Source: Hemerocallis citrina (lineage: Eukaryota; Streptophyta; Magnoliopsida; Asparagales; Asphodelaceae). Taken from it: a stretch of DNA of 64,000 bases. How positions within the stretch are numbered: the first letter of the stretch is position 1; each line of letters starts with the position of its first letter. The translations under genes and the position numbers were made by a program. Shown piece after piece: positions 1 to 10,439 of the stretch. The stretch spans positions 99,569,085-99,633,084 of the forward strand of contig CM030366.1 in NCBI GenBank assembly GCA_017893485.1, given 5' to 3'. Under the pieces are notes generated by a model. It ran no database searches. It was not told the DNA's origin and saw only the letters and a list, made by a program, of their open reading frames with translations.

Positions 1-40
1 CCCCTCTAATGACCTCTCCTCCCTCGAGGCTCCGTTCTCC

Positions 41-2376
41 TTGAAGGAAATTAAAGCGGCGGTGTTTGCCTTAAAAAGCGACTCGGCGCCGGGGCCTGAT
101 GGCTTCCCTACCTTCTTTTTCCAAAAGTTTTGGCACAGCCTTAAAGATGACCTGTTCCGGATGTTCTCGGAACTGCATCAAGGCGACTTCTCTTTTGACC
201 GTATCAATTATGAGCATATTGTCCTCATTCCTAAAATATTGGGCGCGAATATTGTTTCCAGTTTTAGGCCTATCAGTCTTATTAATGCCTCCTTTAAAAT
301 TATCATGAAAGTTCTCTCTGCGAGGCTCAGTGAGGTTATGCCTTCCCACATTGATCCGGCCCAATCTGGGTTCATCAAGGATCGTTTCATCCTCGATAGT
401 ATTGCTTCGGCTCAAGAAATTATTTCTCAATGCCACAGATCGAACTCTGAAGCATTCTCCTCAAATTAGACTTTCAAAAGGCTTACGACAACGTTAACTG
501 TGATTTCCTTCTGGACATTCTGTCCCATAGGGGCTTTGGACCCAAATGGATTGCCTGGATTAAGTCCAGCCTTCTCTCTGGCACCTCCTCCATTATCATC
601 AATGGCTCTGAAGGCCAAAAATTCAAAATTAAACGAGGCCTTCGCCAGGGCGATCCTCTATCATCTCTCCTTTTTGCTCTTGTTTCAGATGTTTTTCGCA
701 GATTTCTGCGCAACAAGTGGGAAGCCCAGGCCATAGATGGCTTGGGTGAATCACGGTTTTTTCCTGGTGTTCTTAATCTGCAATACGCAGATGATACTAT
801 CATCTTTGCGAAACCAAATTATCAGTCTCTCCGTAATCTCAAACTTCTCCTTTATTTGTTCGAAATGGCTTCGGGCCTTACTATCAATTTCCAAAAATCG
901 TCTGTTCTTTGGCTGGGAGGTTCGCCTAATCGCCAGTTGGAAATTTCTAATTTCTTCAACTGTCCAATCGCGTCCTTCCCCATCACGTATTTGGGAGTGC
1001 CCTTAAGATGGGGGAAACTGCATAGATCTGATTGGGTGCCTTTGGTGGATAAGGTCGAATCCAGACTGAATGTTTGGACGGGCAAGCTGCTCTCAAGAGG
1101 AGGCAGACTGGTTCTCCTTAATTCGGTGCTATCTTCTATCCCACTCTTTATGATGTCCTTCTATTTTGTCCCTTCCTGGGTTATTAAGAGAATTGACCAA
1201 ATTCGTAGTAATTTTTTCTGGTCCGGCTCCCCCAATCACCATCCGAGATCCCACCTTGTCAATTGGACCTTAGTTTGCTCTTCCAAGGAAGCAGGGGGGC
1301 TGGGAGTCCTCAATCTTCGTAACCATAACATTGCCCTCTTGGGTAAATGGCTCTGGAAATTTTTCAAATACGATCATTTACCTTGGATTCAATGTATCAA
1401 GGCTAAATGCTATCCTGATGGATATTAGTGGGTCTTTCCCAACCATGTCCATCGCTTCGCCTCCCCATTATGGAAAGGTATTTGGAAAGCTGCCGCCGCT
1501 TTCCAATGTGGCATTTTCCATGTCTGTTTTGACAGATCCAAGACTCTATTCTGGCATGACCTGTGGATCGGCAACGCCAAATTAGCGTCTTCCTATCCTG
1601 CCCTCTTCCGATTGGCAGCCAACCCGACCGCTTCGGTAGCTAATTCCTTCTCCCTCATAAACTCTCGTCGAGTCTGGACCGTCCCTTTCTCTACTAGCCT
1701 CCCCCCTCTTTTATCCTCCCAGTTCGCTGCGCTTCTGTCCTCATTGAACAATTACGATTGGCACCCTATGGAGGATTTCTCTTGGCGATGGCACTCGGCA
1801 TGAGTCTTCTCTGTCAAATCTTTTAATCAGTTTCTCAATTTTAGAGGCATCCGCTCTCCATTCGCCGAGTCCATTTGGCAATCATGTGCCCCGCTTAAGG
1901 TTAAAATCGTTTCCTGGCTTGCTTTCAACAACAGACTTCTTACGGCCGAAGTTCTTAACAAAAGAAATCTAGCTTGGGGACAGAATTGCCCCCTTTGTTC
2001 CTCCTCGTTTGAGGATGCGAATCACCTGTTCATGGGATGCGAATTCTCGCGTCTGCTTGGGAAAATCTCCTCTCTCGCTTGGGAAATTTCTGCCCTCCCT
2101 ACAAATTTACATTCTTGTTGGTCGAGTCCTCCTACTAGCATCAAGTATCACCGCTCTTGGTACCTTTCAGTTCAAATCATTATCTGGGTTTTATGGTTGG
2201 AAAGGAACAAAAGATTATTTAGGAAGTGCGCGTCCTCTTCCTCTTCCATCATTGAAGACTTTGTATTTCTTTTCAATTTCTGGTCCTCTTCCTTAAAGCT
2301 TGAAGCTAAAAATGATCTTCACGGATTTAGATTGGACAAAGCGATTCATTGTCTTCGATCTTTACATGCTATTTAA
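41..2376 (+). pseudogene. LINE ORF2: reverse transcriptase and zf-RVT-like C-terminus, broken
   Basis: Encodes the RT of an L1-clade LINE. Visible RT motifs include SAPGPDGFP near 90, SFRPISLIN near 260, LDFQKAYDNV near 466, RQGDPLSSLLF near 645 and the catalytic YADD near 784. After the RT comes a plant-LINE zf-RVT-like segment with WLAFNNRLLTAEVL near 1916 and a CPLC...H...C pattern near 1990-2040. Reading begins in one frame (41-469), shifts frame at about 445-470, then stays in a single frame to 2376. That second stretch has two in-frame stops, TAG at 1426-1428 and TGA at 1801-1803. The endonuclease part is outside the window. Most short open frames on either strand here are shadows of this gene. 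Confidence 0.9.
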
Positions 2377-3447
2377 GTTTTTCCTTGCCCTTCTATTATG
2401 TGTTACTTTACTAGATGCTGCTCTGATTTTCCCTTCCTTCTCTTCGCAGGATTGAAGCTGCTATGCGTGGTTTTTTTTTGGGTTTTTGGCTGGCTGTTTC
2501 GATGTACCGCCAACTTGCAGGGTCGCATTTGTTTTGCTAATGTTGCATGCAGTGGTTCATCTCTATCCCTAGAGTTGATCCCTGTATCATGCTGCTGCCC
2601 CTTATGGACTCTGTTATTTTTTATTTTCAGTCTATCAACCCCTGTTGGTAGTTTCTTAGTTAGTTTGGATGGTTCCCGCTGAGGCGGTGTTTTGGTTGTT
2701 TTGTTGTCGGCTGCGATGTATCTTACTGCAGCGATTTTGTTCTTTGTTTTACCGCTGTTGTTATGCAGCTGGACTCCATCTATCTTAGACTCTGCGGTTA
2801 CCTTTGTTGCTTGGTACTGTGACTAACTGGGATGCTCTTTATCCCCAGTTAGGGTTTTATTTGATCATGTTAATATAATCCTGTTGATCCTTCTTTATGC
2901 GCCTTCTTACTGTTCTTTTTATTGGCTCGGATGTAGTATTTTTTTACTGCTTAATCGTTTCTTTACTGCTAGACATCTGGCTTTGTCGGCGGTCGGGCTC
3001 TCATGCTAGCCCGGGGCTCTCTCTGTGTAGCAACTTTTCGTTTTCTTTTGTGCTTCTGTTAATGTTTCTGCTGATCTCATTTTGGTGCTCCAATTTGTGG
3101 TGGAGCATCTTTTCTCGTTTGGCTGGTTTGGAGCGTTCAGGGCCTCCTGTCTCGCTTCGTTTAGTTTGTCATGGGCTCTCGGTGTTCCTGCCGACAGTCG
3201 TCTGTCTCTGCTTTGGTCGCGTCGCCTGACTTATGGTTTGCGGTCGTTCGAGGCTTCGGTGTTTCGTCCTGGGTTTGCTCGATCCTTCGATCCTCAGTCT
3301 TCATGTCTTCCTATTGTATCCGCTTGTGTTGTTGATGTTTACATCTTGTAAATCTTTTACTGTATTATTTACTGATTGTACTTTCTTTTATTAATATATT
3401 TGATTGCGTGGCTGGAGCTTTTGGACTTTATCCGGTTCATCAAAAAA
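2377..3447 (+). other. LINE 3' untranslated region
   Basis: About 1.07 kb of T- and C-rich sequence follows the ORF2 stop. Short open frames occur (2398-2682, 2897-3229), but they show no recognisable domain and have the leucine/phenylalanine/serine bias expected of pyrimidine-rich DNA. I read it as the LINE 3' UTR, ending in a short A-run close to 3447. The assignment rests on position and orientation. Confidence 0.55.
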
Positions 3448-3829
3448 AGATAGTGGATGTAGCATTACTCATACTAAAAACATGGGGAAGTTAAAACAAA
3501 ACTTGTAGTGGACATTATGATAAGAATGTCGGGATGTATTTTGACAAAAAAAAAGAATAAAGAATAAAATATAAATAATAAATAATAAATAATAATAATA
3601 ATAAATAAAAAACTTTATATATGACTCAACTCGGTAGTACAATAGTCATCCCTTCATGTTAATGACTATTATTGAAAAGAATTGACACAAACACAAAACA
3701 CATGTATATATATGTGAGATAAACGTGTATATATTTATTTTCCAAACTATATATATATATGCTTATGTAAGTCGGGTTTATTTGGGCCGGTTCGGGTTAG
3801 TCTCGAGTGGGTTAGAGGTAAAATCCATA
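3448..3829. other. AT-rich spacer with simple repeats
   Basis: No gene seen. It contains an AAT/AAAT microsatellite at about 3549-3612 and short TA runs at 3702-3762. From about 3770 the sequence becomes rich in GGGTT/GGGCC words, which resemble the subterminal regions of plant hAT elements. Similar words occur at 4420-4495, so an older hAT-like element may surround the one at 3838, but I could not define its ends. Confidence 0.4.
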
Positions 3830-3837
3830 CTCAAACC

Positions 3838-4361
3838 TAGCATTGGTATCGGGTCGGGTGGGTCGGGTCGGGTCCTTCACTATCCGGACCCGGACACGGT
3901 CCCGTACGGATCCAAAAATTGGACCCAGACCGAGATCCGGACCCAGACCCGGACCCGAACCCGTGAGGACCGGATCCGGTTCCGGCTCCGGATCTTATTA
4001 AAATATTCCTACCCGTTCGGGTAGGAGCGGGGGTGTGAGCGGCGAGCGGAGACGGCGAGTGGAAGATTTTGAATAGAGGAGAGAAGTAAAAAACATGAGT
4101 TTTGAGTTTTGAAGAGAAAGATTTAGAATTGAGGAGGAATGAGGGAAGGGATGATGAAAGAATATTTATTTTTATGTTGATTTTTTGGTTTTTTTTAAAC
4201 GGGTCCGGATCGGGTCTCTTTTGAGCGGACCCAGATCCAGACCCGAAAGTACAACGGGTCCCATTTTAGGATCCGGAACCGGACCTGGATAGGCCGGGTC
4301 GGTTCCGGTCCAATGCCGGGTCCGGATCGGATCCGGATTTCGGGTATTTATACCAATGCTA
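3838..4361. mobile_element. Non-autonomous hAT-like element with 8-bp TSD
   Basis: A 524-bp element bounded by inverted termini. The left end reads TAGCATTGGTAT and the right end is its inverse, ATACCAATGCTA. It is flanked by a perfect 8-bp direct duplication, CTCAAACC, at 3830-3837 and 4362-4369. An 8-bp TSD is the hAT hallmark. The subterminal regions are packed with GGGTC/GGATCC words on both sides, which are the usual transposase-binding style repeats of hAT elements. There is no transposase gene, so it would move in trans. The core (4020-4190) is purine-rich and noncoding. Confidence 0.85.
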
Positions 4362-4369
4362 CTCAAACC

Positions 4370-4839
4370 GACATTTTTTCCAAACTAACTTTTCATACCC
4401 ATATGGGTATGGGTTTTAAAAAGTAATCGACCCATACCCGAAAATTTGCCGGTTGGGTGTGAGTTCAGATAAAACCCAACCCAATTGACACTTCTTTAAA
4501 GACTACCTTATTTTCCGGAATCACACGTTTTCCCTACCTATGTACGATCTAGGAAGCCTATCAACATTATTTGTTGGCATAAATTAGGGAATGGAACTCG
4601 TGGGGCAAACTCAATGTGGAGGTTATCGATATGTTATAGAAAAGGTACTGTTTCATCAATCATTTGTGTTCAATGTAATCATGGGAAAACTATGTAGGAA
4701 AAATCATTTGCGTTCAAAATTAATCCCAAGATGCATTTCTTCTTTTGGCTACAAGCCTTGGAGAATCCAATGTATAATGATCCGGGCACAAATCTTGAGT
4801 TACTACCAGATGAATAAATCATGGGTAAACTATGTAGCA
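4370..4839. other. Spacer, possible degraded LINE trace
   Basis: No intact gene. 4400-4495 is rich in ACCC/GGGT words and ends in a CCCAACCCAATTGACAC-like segment resembling a hAT terminus. 4560-4840 can be read as a short peptide reminiscent of LINE C-terminal text (PKMHFFFWLQALEN near 4725), but too little is left for a firm call. Confidence 0.3.
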
Positions 4840-4848
4840 AAAATATTA

Positions 4849-6404
4849 GGCTAAATTAGAAAAAACCTTACTAAATTATACCCCTCATGCAAAAAAATTA
4901 CCATGAACTTTTTTTTCGCGCAAAAAACCTATATGAACTTTGTTTAAAAAAACCCAAGACAATGGCATCAACTTCCGTTATCTTTTTTGACACGTGCACC
5001 GCACATGACATATTTTTTAAACTGAATTGTTCTTGTCTGAACATTATCAAAAAATCACATCTATCTTTTCAAGTTGTATTAAGAAACCTGATTCATCTTT
5101 CCATGTTTTTTTCAAAAAACCTCATAGAACTAATGCTTTTATTCAGAAACATCACCCAATCAGATTATGATTAATTTCACACTCATCATAAATAGTATGA
5201 GTTACTATCAAAATCCAACATCCACCACATTGAACACATTTTCACTAAAATTATCAAAATAAATGCACAATATATAATATTCTCACATCCTTTCATCAAC
5301 AAATATAACATCCAAAAAATTCAACACATTCACACCAAAATTAACATCAGAAATATGACACAAACATGCAAAATATCATGTGCCAATCCTAACACCCTAA
5401 TACAAAAATCTCACAAAAACAACAACTCCCTCTATATCGGTTTCAAAATATCATGTGCTAAACTAGTTCCTGATACAAAAATCGGTCACATATTCACAAC
5501 TCCCTCTATATCAGCTTCAAAATTAGAACTCCCCTATATCAGCAACCTACACTAGTGGTTGTTTTGATGTTAGAGTGGTTTGTATAAAGGGAATACTTTT
5601 TTATGGTCACTGAGGTCACTGGTTTTGTATATGTGTTGTTTTGGTACTTTTGAAGCTCATCATAACACTAGTGTAGGTTACTGATATAGGGGAGTTTTGA
5701 TTTTGAAACTGGTATAGAAGGAGTTGTGCATATGTGGCCGATTTTTGTATCAGGAACTGGTTTAGCACATGATATTTTGAAACCAATATAGAGGGAGTTG
5801 TTCTATTTGTGACAAGACTTTTTGTATCAGGGTGTTAGGATTGGCACATGACATTTTTCATGTTTGTGTCATAATTCTGATGTTAATTTTGGCGTGAATG
5901 TGTTGAATTTTTGGGATGTTGTATCTATTGATTAAAGGATATGAGAATGTTATATATTGTGCATTTATTTTAATAATTTTGGTGAGAATGTGTTCAATGT
6001 GGTGGATGTTGGATTTGTTGATTTGTTGTTTGATTTTGATAGTAGCTCATACTATGTATAATGAGTGTTAAATTAATCATAACCTGTTTGGGTGATATTT
6101 CTGAATGAAAGTATTAGTTCTATGAGGTTTTTCTAAACAACCTAGGTATGTGAGTGAGGTTTTTTGAAAAGTAACTTGGAAAGATGAATGAGGTTTTTTA
6201 ATATAACCTGAAAAGATAGATGTGTTTTTTAATAATGTTCATACAATGGCAATTATGTCCAAAACAGTGTCACTTGCTGTGCACGTGTCAAAAAAAGTAA
6301 CGGTTGCTGACGTCGTTGCCTTATTATTATTATTATTTTTTGAAAACATTGTTCATTGAGGTTTTTTGCGCGAAAAAAATCACGGTGGTTTTTCTAATTT
6401 AGCG
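4849..6404. mobile_element. Long-TIR Mutator-like (MULE) hairpin element with 9-bp TSD
   Basis: A 1,556-bp element made almost wholly of two inverted arms. The left arm (4849 to about 5555) is the imperfect reverse complement of the right arm (about 5668 to 6404), with a loop of about 110 bp. The tips are GGCTAAATTAGAAAAA on the left and its near-inverse on the right. The flanks are a perfect 9-bp duplication, AAAATATTA, at 4840-4848 and 6405-6413. A 9-bp TSD with very long TIRs and a GG-type tip fits Mutator-like elements. No transposase is present. Open frames at 4887-5174 and 5355-5555 lie within the arm and look non-genic. Confidence 0.85.
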
Positions 6405-6413
6405 AAAATATTA

Positions 6414-6640
6414 TTGAGAGAATTCAGATCCGACTTAACTATTATGCACTTTTAAGTATTCGCCCTAACCCTTGCTACCCTAGGTATATCCCTATGATGG
6501 AAAAGATAAGTGGATCGACGTAAAGTCCTGTTCATATGAGATTATGTAAGGATTGTAAATTGCGATTCTCCACTTTCAGTCCTTTAATGGTTATAGTCGT
6601 TGTGTTTAAAGGATCTTTTTTCATATAGTCTTTGGTATTC
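6414..6640. other. Spacer, nothing recognisable
   Basis: About 230 bp between the MULE and the LINE 5' fragment. I see no gene, repeat or element end in it. Confidence 0.4.
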
Positions 6641-6711
6641 GCAGCTGGCAATATCGTCCAATAGCCAATCTTGAAGACAATAACCAAAGTGATGAAGACA
6701 ATCCGGAAGAC

Positions 6712-7197
6712 ATGCTGAATCTTGAAGATGACGTGGTCTACTCTGAGGGGGAGTCCGGGGAGTCAGAGGATTATGATTTCAATGTTGATTTTCGTGCCAC
6801 CTCCCCGGAGTTTGTTCCGTCCACATACCCTTCTTCCCAGATAGACTCAGGCTTCACAGTCCATAAAGTGGCAAAGAGGACTAATGAGGAGTCCCTAGAT
6901 GACTATCTGGAAATCGCGGCGGCTGCCAAAGCCGCTAAAACTGGCGACGGAGGTACGCGTTCCTTCTTAGCATTTATTTTTAATTTCCTGACTGATAATA
7001 AAATTTTTAGTCTAGCCAAAATCTGTGGTCTTGCGGTAGGCGATACCGATAGAAATGCGTTTCTCCTGAATAAGATCAGGGGATGGAAGACCGATAGGGT
7101 CAACCATAACTCGATCTCGTCGGCCATAACGAGTCATGATCCCCCCATAGCTGTAATTAATGGAGGCCCTTTTCTGGAACGTCAGAAACCTCGGTAG
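6712..7197 (+). CDS. LINE ORF1-like C-terminal part (uncertain)
   Basis: An open frame of 161 codons. The first third is acidic and rich in Asp, Glu and Ser (EDDVVYSEGESGESEDYD near the start), and a more ordinary segment follows. I recognise no conserved domain, and no CCHC knuckle of a plant LINE ORF1 is visible. The call rests on context: it ends at 7197, overlapping by 38 bp the start of a clear LINE endonuclease frame at 7160. Overlapping ORF1/ORF2 is a usual LINE layout. The true start may be upstream; the frame can be read back to about 6645. Confidence 0.4.
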   Translation: MLNLEDDVVYSEGESGESEDYDFNVDFRATSPEFVPSTYPSSQIDSGFTVHKVAKRTNEESLDDYLEIAAAAKAAKTGDGGTRSFLAFIFNFLTDNKIFSLAKICGLAVGDTDRNAFLLNKIRGWKTDRVNHNSISSAITSHDPPIAVINGGPFLERQKPR

Positions 7198-7840
7198 GCG
7201 GGGCAAACGAGAAATAGTTAAGGAAGTCATAGTCAGGTCCAAGGCTAATATTGTTGGTCTCCAAGAGACCAAACTGTCCCACACATCTAAACTTAATAGA
7301 GTTGGGGGTACCCGAGTATCTGAATGGAGAATGTCCCCCTCAGTTGGGGGGAATCGCCATGGGTTTTAACCCCAAACTATTTGGTTATATTGACGAGTTC
7401 CACGGGCAATTTTCTTTGTCGGTTGTGTTAATGCAGAAATCTGATGGTTGGATTCAAACGGTCACGGTGGTCTATGGACTGCATACGTCTGCCGCTAGAA
7501 CAGCCTTTTGGACGGAACTAAGAGCGATACAGGCTAAATGGCCGCGCCCATGGGTGGTGGGAGCGACTTTAATATTACTAGATTCGTCTCAGAACGCAGA
7601 GAAAGAGGATTTACCGTCCCAGACAGGGAAGCATTTAATGAAGTCATAACGGAACTGGAATTAGTGGACATCCCCATCTCAGATAGGCTATTCACCTGGT
7701 CGAATATGCAAGCAACACCCATTCTGGCCAAGTTAGATAGGATTCTGGTCTCCACGGACTGGGAGACCAAATTTCCGTTGACATCGGCCAAATCTCTCCT
7801 TAAACCAACATCAGTTCCGTTGGCAAAATATCATGGTTGG
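7160..7840 (+). pseudogene. LINE ORF2 N-terminus: AP-type endonuclease, frameshifted and truncated
   Basis: This domain nicks target DNA during LINE insertion. It starts with ALFWNVRNLGRRGKREIV and continues with IVGLQETKLS (the catalytic-Glu segment). Further on come VVYGLHTSAAR, a GSDFNITRF segment matching the GDFN motif, FTWSN, and LDRILVS. The reading frame changes at about 7300-7330 and again near 7540. The terminal SDH motif is not intact before the sequence passes into hAT DNA. The domain order and motif spacing leave little doubt about the family. The protein cannot be made as it stands. Confidence 0.85.
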
Positions 7841-7850
7841 GGAATCATTT

Positions 7851-9855
7851 GAAATTTTTTCATGTATTTTGCAAGAAAAAAAATCGTTCATAATATCTTT
7901 GTATTGAGTAACAACATTTAGTAAATCAAAAAGTAGAGTTCCATCAGTGTTTAACATCTCTTAGAAATTTTCTAAAATAGATCTTCCTAACGTTGCACAA
8001 TTCTTTAAATTCTTGAAATATAGTACCACTCAAAACAATAAAATATACACAATTTCTAATTGCAATTATATATGAATCAGCTACTTTCAATGCACCTTGT
8101 ACACATAAATTTAAAATATGACATGCACATCTAATATGAAACACATGGAGTAGCTAACTGTGTTTTTAATGTACTAATCGAAGCATTGTTGTTAGATGCA
8201 TTATCAAAACTAATAGTAAATTCTTTTCATGAATATGACATAAATCATAAACTTCTAAAATACGTGTTGCAATAACCATACCACTATGAAGATACGGCAA
8301 AGCGGCAAGTGAGATGATTCTCTTTTGAATCATCCAATCACTATCGATCCAATGACAAGTTATGCCCATCATTGAAATATCGTTACAACTTTTCCAACAA
8401 TCGAACGTTAACGATACTCTACAAGTCAAAGAATAAAAATGTGCAATTAAACCGTCTCTCATTTCATTGCAAAGTTTAAAATAAACGAATTTGAGTGTGT
8501 TTCTAGGAATTCTTCTAAAATGTGGATTTAGTGCATTTTTGGTTAAATGTCTCTACGTTTCTACTCTCGGAATAGAAAAAATGTAACTCATCCTTAATAA
8601 CTAGTCGGGTCATTTTCCGACGAACATTTTCGGGATCATATGGGTGGCTATCTATTTGTCTGGTCCTAGGGTTGATTTTTGTTGGCCTTATTGTTCTTGT
8701 ACTAGTGCGGGGTATACATTTAGAATGTGTCGTTTAATAGTACATGTTCCCTCACCCTCCTTCCATTTTTAACTCTTGTTACAAGTTATATAAATCTTAT
8801 GTCCTACACCGGGATTCCCCTCGTCGGAGATAAAGGTATAAAATTTGTGTCAATCACTAGTTTTTCCTCTAGTTTTTTTTTACTAATATTAGGTAGTGTG
8901 GTTTTGGTTTGTTGTGCTTGTGTCTCAATATCATGCATTTATTGTTGTATGTCGTGTAGAGGAACATTGTGAGAATCTATGTTTAGCATGAGGTTATATT
9001 CGGGTTCTAATTGTGGGATTGTTGGAGGCCGACGAGAAGAACTAGTGGAATTGTTTCCACTCTGGCTACGACCGCTACCTCATGATCAAGACATGATAAA
9101 TGGTTTGTAGTGGTAGTGGTGTATGTAAAAAAATGATTTCTAGTGTTTTAGTAGTGTGTGAAATTTTCAAAAACAATTAGGAAGTATATGTTGATAAAGA
9201 AAATCTAAAAAACAATAGGAGGGTTGAGAAAGAGAGAGAGTAGCGAAAAACCAACAAAAAAAATATGATAAAAAATAAATTATAACTACAACAAAAATAA
9301 ATAGTTGAGAGGATTGTGAAATTATGATACCGTACTTTGTGAATAATCGTATATAGAAATGAGAGACAATAATAGTAGAAGTAGACATAGTTGATTGATA
9401 AGTGTAGTAGACATAGTCACGTAGTCGTAGAAAGAGTTGAGAGAGCTTCTTCGATGAGAGAATTTGTAGTAGACGGAGTTGAGAGTGTTGAATCGACGCG
9501 AAATCGATACGATTAAAATTGTTCACTTCTTTGTTGATTTTTTTTTTTTTTGAATTTAATAGTAGTTGTAGAGAGTGTAAGAGAGTATGGCGTGAAAAAA
9601 ATTTGACTGAAATTAGGGTGTTTTTATAGGCCAAAATCCCCCAAAAAGCGAAAAAAAAAATAAAACAAAAAAAGTCAGTCAACAACAGCCAACAGTTGAG
9701 TCAATCGTTCGACCTGCAGGTCGATCATTCGGCCCGTTAGGGTCCAACGGGTTCAAACTCGCTGGTTGGTGGGCGGGTTGCAAGTAGTTCGACGGGTTGG
9801 TGGGCTGGGTTCATTGGGGTCGAAACCTAATTTTTCCAATCAGGGTCAACCCGGT
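7851..9855 (-). mobile_element. hAT transposon remnant, minus strand (continues at 27847-27960)
   Basis: Antisense hAT DNA transposon with transposase fragments at 7855-8640, a Ser-rich N-terminal-like stretch at about 9000-9090, and GGGTT/GGGTC-rich subterminal sequence at 9690-9855. An LTR retrotransposon split it at CCGGT (9851-9855 and 27847-27851). The rest of its 5' end is at 27852 to about 27960, finishing in a TGGCAAACGGGTCGG-type hAT terminus when read on the minus strand. The transposase C-terminus and 3' terminus are missing; the sequence ends against the LINE at about 7850. Confidence 0.75.
7855..8640 (-). pseudogene. hAT transposase (Ac/RICESLEEPER-like), decayed
   Basis: Read from 8640 downward, the fragments follow the order of a plant hAT transposase. 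A KDEL-type segment lies near 8580. Next comes RVSLTFDCWKSCNDISMMG near 8420, which carries the first catalytic Asp region of the RNase-H-like fold. Then follow a THWIDSDW-like segment, HIRCACHILNLCVQ near 8140, and a WNSTF motif near 7935 preceded by a stop where an Arg is normally found. Several stops and frame changes break it, and the C-terminal dimerisation domain is absent. No clear BED zinc finger was found upstream. Confidence 0.8.
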
Positions 9856-10439
9856 TGTGACGCCCCGCTTCCCAAAAAGAGAATACGGAATACGGATACG
9901 CCAAAAAAGCCTAGCAAATGATTTTCATCATCCATAAGCTGTTCGGAATCTTTACGACATCTCACTAGAATAATCAGAATCGGAAGCAAAAGAATCAACC
10001 AATCATGCATATATGAGTCAAAACCAACAAGATTTACTTGAAACAAAATATATTAATCTCAAATAATCCAGATCTGAACAAGTCAATACCCTGGGTCACA
10101 TTGCCGAAATACAAATAAATCCAAGTATCTAATACAATTGTTCAAAAAAAAATAAGAAATAAGAAATAATAATAGCAAAATTCCAGCATCTAGTATCTCA
10201 TTTCGCCTATTCCATCTGGCAGCTGATCTTCAAAATCTGCAATTTAATAAATTGCAGGAAGAGAAAAAGAAAACAAAACTCCAGTCAATGCAAGTTACGG
10301 GCCGCTTGTAGTGCAGGATACAAGTATATGGGAAAAACTACCAATAACATGGAATATGCATGATACAAAATAGAATACTAGTATGGCAAGACGAACAAGT
10401 ACAAGTGGCATGTATCAAGTGTCAAGTGAACAAGTATCC

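Larger units (their letters stand above)
1..3447 (+). mobile_element. L1-type LINE, 3' portion (5' end outside window)
   Basis: Non-LTR retrotransposon that copies itself by target-primed reverse transcription. The window opens inside ORF2, upstream of the reverse transcriptase core. The RT core, a C-terminal Cys/His region and a long T/C-rich 3' untranslated region follow. The probable 3' end is the short A-run near 3441-3447, after which the sequence turns AT-rich. No target-site duplication can be judged because the 5' end lies outside the window. The coding part carries a frameshift and two in-frame stops, so this copy is dead. Confidence 0.85.
6641..7850 (+). mobile_element. LINE 5' fragment (ORF1 tail and endonuclease), 3'-truncated
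   Basis: A second, separate L1-type LINE piece. It has the end of an upstream ORF followed by the start of ORF2 with the apurinic-type endonuclease, and the sequence stops before the reverse transcriptase. At about 7840-7855 it runs directly into antisense hAT transposase sequence, so a deletion or rearrangement fused the two. It cannot be the missing 5' end of the LINE at 1-3447, because it lies downstream in the same orientation. Confidence 0.75.

Noticed and set aside
2398..3351. Possible host genes in the T-rich frames downstream of LINE ORF2
   Set aside because: Composition-driven hydrophobic text, no domain, and the position fits a LINE 3' UTR.
4887..5555. ORFs in the MULE left arm
   Set aside because: Low-complexity frames within a hairpin arm with no counterpart frame in the right arm and no transposase motif.
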